64,000 nt of DNA, from assembly GCA_030490835.1 (NCBI GenBank), contig CM059971.1, positions 49,834,012 through 49,898,011 of the forward strand, written 5' to 3'. The notes beneath the pieces are model-generated. The model saw nothing but the letters and a program-made list of their open reading frames with translations. It did no database searches and was not told the DNA's origin. The position numbers and the translations under genes are program-made. Origin of the DNA: Annona cherimola. Its lineage: Eukaryota; Streptophyta; Magnoliopsida; Magnoliales; Annonaceae. Shown here piece by piece: positions 48,001 through 58,298 of the stretch (its first letter is position 1; the number at the start of each line of letters is the position of its first letter).

Positions 48001-49125
48001 GTAACAGAAAGCTAAGGAATTCAAGTAAGCAAGCAAGTTTTCCAAAGGATTTTGCTTTTCTAAATTATTTACATAAATGCAGTTTTACTTTAACTTGATT
48101 GATGAAACTATGGAAATTGTTTCTAATGTGTTTAAGGATGGCCATCCCTTAGCAAAATGATGTTGAAATGATATTTTACTTCAAATACAATGTTATGAAA
48201 TCTTTCTTTGATAAATGCTATGGAAAAATGATGCGGTTGATGTTTATCATTGAAAAATCATGCTAGCATGTTAAAGATGAATTTATGCAAAAGTTCATGC
48301 GCACAGGATGCTAGGTCCACTTGAAGGGTGTTACCGGACCGATTGTCCCCCCTTAGTGTGGGCAAGTTGCTTGAGACAGACCTAAGGCCGACGACGCCCT
48401 CTCTGAAATGGGAGTTAACGTGACGGATGGTCGCCTGGCTAGTTTCCATCCTAAGGGAGATATGGCATTCATGATCATGTTTTCATATGACATTATGCAT
48501 ATGAGACCCGTGATGAGTACAGGATTTTATATTTTCAAGATATACCTTTAGACAAGGTATATGTTGCTTTCCAAGTTGATTTAAATGCAAAATGTTGCCT
48601 GAAACAATTTGCCTGTAAAATGCAAATAGCTTGCTTATTGAGTTTCGACTCACGATTTTAATTTCCAAACCCAAAGACAGGTGAAGGACAGGTCATGGCA
48701 AAGGAGCAAGTGTCGCCTTAAGGAATCCATGGAAAAACTTATGAAAATCATGTTATGAAGTTTATGTGAAATGGTTGTAAAAAAAATATGCAGTGCTTTA
48801 TGATGAATAGATGTAAACTATTCGAATGTTTTATATGGATGACTGTGATTTATACGTGCAGTGATATCTGATTTAGGCAAAAGATGAAATGTCGTTGAAC
48901 AACATGTGTTGTATATAATGAATGGGATGAAATGACTTGGAAGTGTATGAGAATGAAATTATGAGAACATGAGTTGTTATATGAACTTTTACATGACCAT
49001 ATTTAATAGGATAAATATCCGACAAGACCCGCCGTGTGACAGGGCAACAATCCTGATCACGTTTACCAATCAATACGATCCCGAGGTAAGGCTCAGGATG
49101 TGACGCTCGGGTTTGGGGCGCCACA
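45084..49125 (+). repeat. gypsy LTR-E (4042 bp)
   Basis: The duplicate of LTR-D, from TGTGAAACCC to GGCGCCACA, followed by the host sequence ATTGGTAAAC. It has a small private duplication, CACGTCCAAGGG, at about 45897-45918. No supported ORF. Confidence 0.93.
46417..46425 (+). promoter_or_regulatory. TATA box of gypsy LTR-E
   Basis: TATATATAG in the same context as in the other array LTRs. Confidence 0.6.
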
Positions 49126-49296
49126 ATTGGTAAACATGATCAGGATTGTTGCCCTGTCACATGGCGAAATTCTTGACTCCTTAGGAGTCGAGGCCCTCAT
49201 ATGCATATTTGATTTCTCATTATAGGGCATTACACATATACTTGGTTGTTTCATATCACATAATTTGTACATATTTATGGTATAGCAATTAGTACC
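49126..49296 (-). repeat. Host LTR fragment, second copy, left part
   Basis: Matches 38739-38911, up to the insertion of the second solo LTR after GTACC (49292-49296). Its first 37 bases form an inverted repeat with 49034-49070 in LTR-E. Confidence 0.8.
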
Positions 49297-49928
49297 TGTG
49301 GCGCCCCGAACCGAGGCGTCCACATAGTCCTTACTCCGGGATCTTGTTGATTGTTAAACGTGAATCAGGATTGTTGCCCTGATCACGCGGCGGGTTCTTA
49401 ATTGGATCTCGTCCAATTTTTTTTCATTTCTTTTTCTTTCATCATTTAAACATATATCATCATCATTCATAATGGACTCATCCATAGCATCATAAATTAT
49501 CAACTTCTCATATTATTCATAACTTCATAATTTCATACAATCTATGTCCTTTCTCGTCATATCCCATTAGGGAATCTGTTCATACAAAAATCTACTAACC
49601 TTTGTAGATTCTTCTTTTCCTTTAGCAACTCGTGCCCTTTATTTCTTGTCTTTCCCTACACCTGTCTGAGGTTGGGAAAACAAAACATGAGTCGAAACTC
49701 AATAAGCAAGCATTTTTCATTTTAAATGCATTCCTCTCCATTCGATAGAAGACACTTACCAAGTGATCAACTACCAACGGAATAGAAACCTTTTTGTAAA
49801 CCATATTTTGAAACCTTTCATAAACCATTCATGTAAATCATTCGTAAATGCATCTCTCCATTCGATAGGAGACACTTAGCAAGTGATCAACTATCAATGG
49901 AATAGAAACCTTTTCATAAATATTGGAT

Positions 49929-50472
49929 GTGCAAATGCTTCCTTTCCACTCCTGACATAAACCTTCGTGTGCGGGTACGCTAGCTCAGGGAACATCTCAC
50001 ATAACATGGTCCAATACGCCGGCTGTCTCCGACTTGTCCTCATCAAGGGGAACCTCTCTTCCACTTGACGCCTACATGGTTCCTACATGCATGACTTTTG
50101 ATTTTTCCGGCATTATATACCTCTTACACCAGGTGACTTGTCATTTTCATCTAAAGAATTATTTGCATCATCCCATAAAAATATCTTTTCAAATCCATGT
50201 GTGCAAATACTTTCTTTCATTCCTGACATAAACCTTTGTGCGTGGGTACGCTAGCCAGGGAACATCTCACATAGCATGGTCCAATACGCCGGCTGTCTCC
50301 GACTTGGCCTCATCAAGAGGAACCTCTCTTCCTCTTGACGCCTACGTGGTTCCTACATGCATGACTTTTGATTTTCCCGGCATTATATACCTCTTACACT
50401 AGGTGGCTTGTCATTCTCATGTAGAGAATTATTTGCACAATTCATTTAAAAACATCATTTCAAATCCATGCT
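49929..50472. repeat. Tandem repeat, period 272 bp, two units
   Basis: GTGCAAAT begins both units (49929 and 50201). Both include GGTCCAATACGCCGGCTGTC and GGTTCCTACATGCATGAC. Just upstream (about 49735-49928) a 120-bp repeat with TTCGATAG and AAGTGATCAACTA occurs twice. Confidence 0.85.
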
Positions 50473-51190
50473 TTTCTTTTTAATCCATGTATGAAAATGC
50501 AATGCATTTCATTCACACATAACATTCCTTTGCCTCCACCTCTGGGGAGGACGCCGTCGGTACACAGCCCATACGACTTGGCAATAGTGAAGGGGGACCC
50601 TCTGATCCGCTTTCTACCTCCACCAAAGCCTCTTCCTTATACATCATACATGTGCACATGTCCATGAACATCACATAATATCAATATGCCGGCATGACTT
50701 TTCATAAAAAGTCATAAACATTCATCATTTCAAAACATTATAGGAATAGCCATCCTTAAACACGTTTCATAAATACTTGAGAATAAAATCATATTTTCAA
50801 AAGGGTTGCTTGCTTACAAATCATCATTTTCAAAAGGATTGCTTGATTACAGTGAAACAATAAAATCACATTTTAAAAGAAGTTTGCTTGCTTACAATGA
50901 AGAAATAAAATAACATTTTCAAAAGGGTTTGCTTGCTTACCTCCTCAGTCCGTATCCTCCACCTTTTCCTTTCCTTTTTTTCCTATACAAGGAAAATGGA
51001 TATTTTATCCATCCATTCTATGTTTACTTTCCATGCTTGCTTTATAACCTTTCATTACCTCATTCCCATAGAGGTTAATCGTATAAAGATACTTAGTCAT
51101 TACTCATTTATATGGATTTTTATCCATAAATCCTTTAAAAATTCTATCCATATATCCTCATAAATAAATCTCAATTTTTTCCCAAAATAC

Positions 51191-51308
51191 GCTGTTCACT
51201 GTTCATAATTACTGTTCATGTCACTGTAGCAGATTACTGTTCATCATCACTGTTCACGTACTGTTCACCCGAGGTTACTGTTCACAGCGACGTGGGTTAC
51301 TGTTCATG
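51191..51308. repeat. CTGTTCA cluster (eight copies)
   Basis: CTGTTCA occurs eight times in about 118 bp, mostly as TACTGTTCA or CACTGTTCA with 4-20 bases between. A weaker set of CTATTCA lies at 52561-52597. The same kind of run is known in other plant LTRs. Confidence 0.85.
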
Positions 51309-52734
51309 GGTTCCAAAAATTGATATTTTTTCCAAAAATAAAAAATACCATGACATACCTTATGCCTAGTATATCATAGGACATTTCATACATTTTGATT
51401 TTATCATCATTTACTAGACGAAAAAAATTATTTTTTCCATCTACTAAAAATCATCATAAATTCACTTAAGCATAATACTTAATTCCAAAAATCATAAAAT
51501 TAATATATCATCATTTCAACATCATATTTATCATATTCATATATCTCAAATTATCATTTATCAATTTTGGAGCATTATTTTCACATATCATATGCTATCT
51601 TCCCGAATGCTTCATTTTCGCTCCAAATTTTCGATGTTTCGGCATAATTCCAATTAAGCATTATAACTTTACTTATTTTCTCATGCTTAGGAATTATCTA
51701 TGCATGATTTTACCCTACTTAACATCCAAAATAAATTTGGAAAGAAATTGCTTACCTCAAGTGGAGAACTTCTCATTTCCTTCCCATTTTCTCTTTCCTT
51801 CCTTCTCTCCTTCTCTTTCTATGGCCAAAACGTGTTTTGGGGGTGGGAATGCTTGAATTGCTCAAGCTTGGAGTGCCTTTTGACGTCCACCCCTGCCCCC
51901 TATTTATACTTTTTGATTTTTCACATATTTGCAATTTACCCCTCTTGCTTGAGGTGTAAATTTGCAAATGTGTTTTTTTCTAATTTTAAAAGGTGCATGG
52001 AGCATTGTGCAGCCCCCCTAGGCCTGCTCCAGAAGCCCTATTTCAGCCCTATTTTTACCTATTTTTTTATTTTTTAAAATTAATTAATTTAGGCTAAATT
52101 AATTCTAGCCATTGATCTTTGATAAGGATGATTATGGGCCATTGGATCATGCCCCAAAAGTACATGCTCCAGCAGTAATTGCAGGCTTTGCATTAATTTT
52201 AATTTAATTAAAATTAATCAAAGTCAAATGCCATTAATGAAAAAGTAAAGTTACTTTTTCCCTTTTCAAATGACATTTAATCTTGACCCTTAATTCATGA
52301 TCCTTGATTAATCTTGGACCATTCATCATATCCATCATCATATCTTGGCCACCCATAAAAAAATTCATCTTGATCCGATGTCCGGATTGCAAGATATGAA
52401 TTTTTCTTCATTTTCTTCAAAAATCAATTAAAAATCCGAAAATTCATATTTTAATCCAAAAAACATTTTTGTCCTGTAGTGGGAAGCTTCCTTTTTCGTG
52501 TTTTATGATTAAGTTAATCCAAAGTGATTAACTTAACATATTTCCTTAATCCCACATTTACTATTCACATTTCACTATTCACGTGCACTATTCATCTGAA
52601 TTTCCTGCATAAGTATTTTAACCTTCATTTTCATATATTTCATATCCATTAATATATATTTCTCAAATAAATTACCTAGGGTTTACAACCCTAGGGTTTT
52701 CTACACGTCTCAAAGATCGGGGTTCCACAGTACC

Positions 52735-52989
52735 TTTTTATTCATCATAAAATTTCCATACTTGCATTCAACATCTCAATTTGTGACATCAAATATGTAA
52801 CATTAACATACAACATAATTCCATCAGATATTCACTCATCCCTTCATCAAACATTCATTCATTCACTGTGTAGCCATGTTTAATATCACAAGAGTCATTA
52901 TTTGTGAAATCTACTCTATGCTCTTTCTCCTCGTCATCTCTTTCACTTGTCTTTTGGTTTGGAAAACAAAACAAAACATGAGTCGAAAC
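52735..52989 (-). repeat. Host LTR fragment, second copy, middle part
   Basis: Continues the host sequence after the solo LTR, matching 38912-39164. It ends in GAAAC, the left target duplication of the copia element. Confidence 0.8.
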
Positions 52990-53126
52990 TGTTGGAAACA
53001 TGTGAAAAATAAGCTAAATCTATGTTTTGATGATTAACAAATCAATTTGAGTAAGTCTTGGCTACTAACATGTTTGTGGAAGTGTTTAAGGGACATACAT
53101 TTGAAGAAAATAGATCATGAAAGGAT

Positions 53127-53444
53127 AAGTCGATTCCCGAGTCGACTCAGGCATCGACTTAAGGCCAAGTCGATCCCCAAGTCGACTCCAACATCGACTT
53201 CAATGCGCCAAATCCTTCTAGCGTTGAAAATGGAGAGCTGAACTGCCAAAGTCGCAAACGAAGTCGACTTCGCATGTGACTTGGGTCGAAGTCGCAGACC
53301 AAGTCGACTCCAGTATCGACTTCAACATGACAAAACCTTCCAGAGTTGAAGTCCAGACCCCGAAGTGCCGAAGTCGCACCCCAAGTCGACTCCACTTGCG
53401 ACTTGAGGTGAAGTCGCAGACGAAGTCGACTCCGGCATCGACTT
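53127..53444. repeat. 34-bp dyad modules, cluster 1: three 122-bp units
   Basis: Six modules of exactly 34 bp start at 53127, 53167, 53249, 53289, 53371 and 53411. They form pairs 40 bp apart, and the pairs repeat every 122 bp. Each begins AAGTCG, ends CGACTT (one has TGACTT), and has GTC|GAC exactly at its midpoint (ATTCCC-GAGTC-GACTC type core), so each is a dyad with nested arms. Confidence 0.92.
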
Positions 53445-53800
53445 CGATCAGGCGGAAGAGAAATTTCAGAAGACAAGTTGGGATTAACTGATTTCAAAAC
53501 AAACTTGTATGAAGATGAAGATCAAGTCAACCTAGATGCTCAAACTGAAATATATGAAGACTAATCCAAGTCCAAGTAGGATGCATAAACTCAACCAAGA
53601 AGAATTGTTCAAGATTACATGATTCAAGTCTCATGGATTCAAAGCTTGCAAAACATGGGAGCAAATGAAAGCAAGCTAAAGAGAAGACACAATGATTCAA
53701 GAAGATATGAAAAATGTAAAAAAACTAAAGGAATGGAGAAGCCTAAGTAAAACAAAGCATCCCGGAGTTTTTCAAGTTCATCAAGCCACCTGACGAAGTG

Positions 53801-53966
53801 AAGTCGCACACCAAAGTCGACTCCACCTGCGACTTGGGTCAAGTCGATGCCCAAGTCGACCCAATCTGGAACTTGAAGTTGCTACGGAAGGCGAAGTCGC
53901 ACCCGAAGTCGACTCCATCTGCGACTTGGGCGAAGTCGCACCCGAAGTCGACTCCACCTGCGACTT
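53801..53966. repeat. 34-bp dyad modules, cluster 2: two pairs
   Basis: Modules start at 53801, 53841, 53894 and 53933, again in pairs 39-40 bp apart. The second is degenerate (ends GGAACTT). The cluster ends about 85 bp before the TATA box. Confidence 0.88.
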
Positions 53967-54050
53967 GGGTCGCAACAGTCGGAAAATATTCGAACGTTGG
54001 CGCATTAAATGCGCGTCACCTACCTTCAAAAATTCGGATTCCCTCCCCAA

Positions 54051-54060
54051 TTATAAAAGG
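54051..54060 (+). promoter_or_regulatory. TATA box of copia 5' LTR
   Basis: TTATAAAAGG. This LTR would have driven the element's RNA. Confidence 0.75.
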
Positions 54061-54697
54061 CATTCATTGTGGACGAGGGAAGTAGCTGAAAATCATTAAG
54101 TGTGCTTAACTCCCATCTTCAAGAGCATTAAAGAGATCAAGCCAATCCAAAGAAGAAGAACTTTGCTTCAAACTGCTAGAGCTCAACTTCTGAATCTTCA
54201 AAGCCAATTCTACGAGTTTTTCTCTGCGCCAAACTGCTTCTACACAACTGTAACGTGTAGATTCCTTTGTTATTTCATTTGTTTGTATTAAACTTGATTT
54301 AGTTTGAGGAACTAAGATCAAGTGTAAGCAAAGTAGTGTGTGATTGGAGTGGAACTCATCACCTACTTGTGCTGAGATTTGTTGAAGCCCCCTAGAGCTG
54401 AAATCTAGAAGAGAGCAGTGGCTCTAATTGTATTTTGAGGAATATAATAGTGGAACCCAAGTCACAAGGAGTGTGAGCTTGGAAGAGTGGAGTAGGGAGG
54501 TTGCCCGAACCACTATAAAAATCTTGTGTGCTTGATTTATATTTCCGCTCTCTACATTATATTACTTTCCATTTCATTTCATCAATCAAGGGGATTAAAC
54601 TTTCAAGGGGTTAAGTTTTTAATTTACCAAAGAATTTTATAAGAACCCAATTCACCCCTCCCCTCTTGGGTTTTGCCATTAACTTGGGACCAACAAG

Positions 54698-54709
54698 TGG
54701 TATCAAAGC
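54698..54709 (+). promoter_or_regulatory. Primer binding site, copia
   Basis: TGGTATCAAAGC lies two bases after the 5' LTR. It matches the initiator tRNA-Met complement with one change (A for G). Confidence 0.88.
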
Positions 54710-54743
54710 AGGTCTTTGAGTTAAACCAAAGAGATCTAATCAT

Positions 54744-56611
54744 ATGGCATCCCAATCGACCTCCGTTCCCGCATTTGCCGAGGGCCAATCATTTACTAGG
54801 CCACCATTGTTTGATGGAAATAATTTCGGCTATTGGAAGCTTCGTATGAAGCAACTCATTATGGCTACCGATATGGACTCTTGGATTGCAATCCAAGACG
54901 GTGTAATCTTGCCAATTGATGAAAGAGCTTCCAAATGGACTGAAGAGGAAGTAACAACTGTAAAGAGCAATGCTAAGGCTATGAACTCACTATTTTGTGC
55001 TCTTACAGCTTCTGAATATGATAGAGTATCCTCTTGCCTAACCGCTAAAGAAATATGGGATACTTTAACATCTATCTATGAAGGAACCTCTCAAGTCCAA
55101 GGGACTAGGAGAAATATTTTCATAGGAGAATTGAAAAGCTTCAAAATGTTAGAAACAGAAAATATTTCTGAGATGTTTGCTAGATTTTCTAAAATTACTA
55201 ACGCTTTGAAAGGTCTTGGAAAGGCTATCTCTGAATCTGAACAGGTTATGAAGATACTAAGGGCGCTACCTGATTCATGGACTCCAAAGATTACGGCATT
55301 AGAAGAAGCCAAAGACCTAAATACATTAAAGCTAGAAGATCTAATTAGCTCATTAATGTCACATGAGCTAATTAAGAAAAGAAATGAAGATAATCACAAA
55401 GGAAAAAAAGCTATTGCACTAAAGGCCACCCACAACTCAGAAGAATCTACCTCATCTCACAACGATGATGAAGATATAGCACTACTCACTCGCAAATTTC
55501 GAAAGTTTGTGAGAAAAGAAAGGAACTTCAAAGACTTCAAAGAAAGACCACGAAGAGAGAAGAAGAAGGAGCCAACAAAGTGCTATAGATGCGGCGGGAT
55601 GGGACATATGCAAGCTCAATGTCCTACGCCGGAAGAGAAATCAAAAGATCAACAATAAAGGAGAGAAAGACATGAGAACAGAAAATACCAAAGGCCAAAA
55701 GGAAGAGGCATGTACGTCAATGAAGAAACTTCATCAACAAGCAGCTCCTCAACCAACGAATTTGAGGCGGCAAATTGTGCTAGAATATGCTGCATGGCGC
55801 GAATCGAACAAGAAAAAAATCTGTTGTGTTTGAACACAACGGAAGTTTTGGAAGAACAAACCATCTCAACAAAGTGCACAAGCAATGAAGAGGTAACTTC
55901 CAAACCTTGCATTCTCAATCTAGTTATTCTTCTTTTCATGAATGCCTCAAATGTACTGAATTAGAAGAACTACAACTTGCATATGATTCATTATATGAAG
56001 AAATCAAAAAGCTAGGAAACAAGTTGTCATTGAAGAGACAACAATGTAACTCTGTTATTATTGTAAATGGAAAACTGGCTGAAAGATCATCAAAATTGAA
56101 AGATGAAAATGAATTGCTTTTGAAAGAAGTAGAGAAACTGAAAAAGGAGAACGAATCCTTAAATGAATCATTAGCTAAGTTCTCTAATCCAGGAGAAAAT
56201 GTAAAAATGTTTCTGAACATGACCTCCCAAACAAATAAAAGAGGTCTCAGATACTATACATTTGAGCAAAAAGAAAGTGGCAAATCAAATGTGCCAATAC
56301 TTGGGAAATATCAAACCAAAACTGCACCTATATACAAGCCAAAAAGGAAAAATGTTATGTGGACTAGAAGGCCAACGTTTGAACCGTTACATACTTGGAG
56401 GCCTACTCCTAGATTACCAATGGCATGCAATTTCTGCAATAAAATGGGTCATAAAGCCTATAAATGTAACTTTAAGAAACTGTATGACCATGGTACAAAA
56501 CTAGTTTGGGTTCCAAGAAACACAAGATTTGGGCTTTCTAAGTTAGAGCAACAAAGATTGAATCATATTACTAACCCAAATGGACCCATAAAATGGGTAC
56601 CAAAGAGATAA
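54744..56611 (+). pseudogene. gag: copia gag, Sirevirus type
   Basis: Structural gag from ATG 54744. The capsid region (FDGNNFGYWKLRMK, AKEIWDTL, LKSFKMLE, LRALPDSW) is intact to the first knuckle CYRCGGMGHMQAQC, and the frame meets TAA at 55656-55658. It continues in the same frame beyond the stop to about 55900, then shifts. From about 55907 it runs to 56611 with a long coiled coil (LEELQLAYDSLYEEIKKL, then LKDENELLLKEVEKLKKEN) and a second knuckle CNFCNKMGHKAYKC. An extended gag with coiled coil and a second knuckle is typical of Sireviruses. One stop and one frameshift are enough to kill it, so it is fairly young compared with the gypsy copies. Confidence 0.9.
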
Positions 56612-57160
56612 GACCTACTTGTTTATTTTTCAGATATGTTTCAAGGCAAAGGCAAACAACGTGTGGTTCATGGATAGCGGTTGTTCAAGGCATATGACCA
56701 GAGAGAGAAGTTTATTTCATAAACTTAAGCCTTGCAAAGATGGAACAGTTGCCTTTGGTAATAATGAGAAAGGTAAAATTAAAGGTAAAGGAAACATATA
56801 TAGTATTTCAAATGCATGCATGGAAAATGTTTTTTTTGATGAAGGACTCAAGCACAATCTAATGAGCATTAGTCAATTATGTGACAAAGGATACAAGGTT
56901 GTGTTTGAATCATCTATATGTAATGTATTTGATGGAGAACATATCATGTTTAGTGGAAAAAGACATGAAAATGTATATTTGGTTTCACTTGATGAACTAG
57001 ATAGTCAATGTCTAATGATCCATGGGTTTGGCATAAAAGGCTTGGGCATATAAACATGGGAAATATAAAGACCCTATGGAAGAAGAGTTTGGTAGAAGGC
57101 TTGCCAAAGTTGAAATATGACAAAGACAAAATTTCCAAAGCATGTCAATTATGGGCACTA
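56612..57160 (+). pseudogene. pol: copia protease and start of integrase, truncated
   Basis: The protease region shows the conserved VWFMDSGCSRHMT with the DSG active site, then HNLMSISQLCDKG. A frameshift near 57005 is followed by the GAG-pre-integrase motif DPWVWHKRLGHINM (56991-57150 region), LVEGLPKLKYDK and KACQL. The zinc-binding part is therefore present, but the integrase core, reverse transcriptase and RNase H are missing. The sequence passes into the 3' LTR at about 57155-57163. Confidence 0.9.
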
Positions 57161-57162
57161 AT

Positions 57163-58293
57163 TCCAAGTCCAAGCAGGATGCATAAACTCAACCAAGAAG
57201 AATTGTTTAAGATTACATGATTCAAGTCTCATGGATTCAAAGCTTGCAAAACATGGGAGCAAATGAAAGCAAGCTAAAGAGAAGACACAATGATTCAAGA
57301 AGATATGAAAAATGTAAAAGAACTAAAGGAATGGAGAAGCCTAAGTAAAACAAAGCATCCCGGAGTTTTTCAAGTTCATCAAGCCACCTGACGAAGTGAA
57401 GTCGCACACCGAAGTCGACTCCACCTGCGACTTGGGTCAAGTCGATGCCCAAGTCGACCCAATCTGGAACTTGAAGTTGCTACGGAAGGCGAAGTCGCAC
57501 CCGAAGTCGACTCCATCTGCGACTTGGGCGAAGTCGCACCCGAAGTCGACTCCACCTGCGACTTGGGTCGCAATGGTCGGAAAATATTCGAACGTTGGAG
57601 CATTAAATGCGCGTCACCTACCTTCAAACGTTCGGATTCACTCCACAATTATAAAAGGCATTCATTGTGGACGAGGGAAGTAGCTGAAAATCATTAAGTG
57701 TTCTTAACTCCCATCTTCAAGAGCATTAAAGAGATCAAGCCAATCTAAAGAAGAAGAACTTTGCTTCAAACTGCTAGAGCTCAACTTCTGAATCTTCAAA
57801 GCCAATTCTACGAGTTCTTCTCTGCGCCAAACTGCTTCTACACAACTGTAACGTGTAGATTCCTTTGTTATTTCATTTGTTTGTATTAAACTTGATTTAG
57901 TTTGAGGAACTAAGATCAAGTGTAAGCAAAGTAGTGTGTGATTGGAGTGGAACTCATCACCTACTTGTGCTGAGATTTGTTGAAGCCCCCTAGAGCTGGA
58001 ATCTAGAAGAGAGCAGTGGCTCTAATTGTATTTTGAGGAATACAATAGTGGAACCCAAGTCACAAGGAGTGTGAGCTTGGAAGAGTGGAGTAGGGAGGTT
58101 GCCCGAACCACTATAAAAATCTTGTGTGCTTGATTTATATTTCCGCTCTCTACATTATATTACTTTCCATTTCATTTCATCAATCAAGGGGATTAAACTT
58201 TCAAGGGGTTAAGTTTTTAATTTACCAAAGAATTTTATAAGAACCCAATTCACCCCTCCCCTCTTGGGTTTTGCCATTAACTCGGGACCAACA
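57163..58293 (+). repeat. copia 3' LTR, 5' truncated (1131 bp)
   Basis: Matches the last two-thirds of the 5' LTR, beginning TCCAAGTCCAAGC. It includes module cluster 2 (from 57399) and the TATA box at 57649-57658, and ends CCAACA. Cluster 1 is lost. Confidence 0.93.
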
Positions 58294-58298
58294 GAAAC

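Larger units (their letters stand above)
49297..52729 (-). mobile_element. Solo LTR of a second related gypsy family (3433 bp), minus strand
   Basis: On the minus strand it runs from TGTGGAACC to GGCGCCACA. Perfect 5-bp target duplications GTACC flank it (49292-49296 and 52730-52734). The first copy of the host sequence has a single uninterrupted GTACC at the matching place. No coding sequence, primer site or polypurine tract is inside. Its end near 49297 is related to that of the array LTR and of the 5.5-kb solo LTR. It carries tandem repeats of about 120 and 272 bp and a CTGTTCA cluster. The open frame at 51700-52077 has no recognisable motif and I do not call it a gene. Confidence 0.92.
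40525..54349 (+). repeat. Tandem duplication, second copy
   Basis: It begins inside gag at 40525 and ends in the copia 5' LTR at GATTGGAG. It includes internal 4, LTR-E, the host sequence and the start of the copia element. It was enlarged later by the solo LTR at 49297-52729. Length without that insertion and its duplication is 10387 bp. Confidence 0.88.
52990..54695 (+). repeat. copia 5' LTR (1706 bp)
   Basis: This is the most complete copia LTR in the window, TGTTGG to CCAACA, with both module clusters and the TATA box. The small ORFs in and across it on both strands come from the AAGTCGAC modules and are not genes. Confidence 0.94.
52990..58293 (+). mobile_element. Ty1/copia Sirevirus-like element with internal deletion
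   Basis: The element runs from TGTTGG to CCAACA and has perfect target duplications GAAAC at 52985-52989 and 58294-58298. It has a complete 5' LTR, primer binding site, gag, protease and the start of the integrase region. A deletion then joins the integrase region to the middle of the 3' LTR. Most of pol, the 3' untranslated region and the first 570 bp or so of the 3' LTR are missing. The gag type, with a long coiled coil and a second zinc knuckle, points to the Sirevirus group. Confidence 0.92.

Noticed and set aside
51700..52077. 125-codon open frame in the 3.4-kb solo LTR
   Set aside because: It lies within an LTR, is rich in Phe, Leu and Ser from TTT/CTT-rich DNA, and shows no motif or second copy.
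53127..53444. CRISPR-like array (regular 34-bp repeats)
   Set aside because: The gaps of 6 and 48 bp repeat together with the modules, so there are no unique spacers. The repeats lie in a plant retrotransposon LTR and there are no cas genes.
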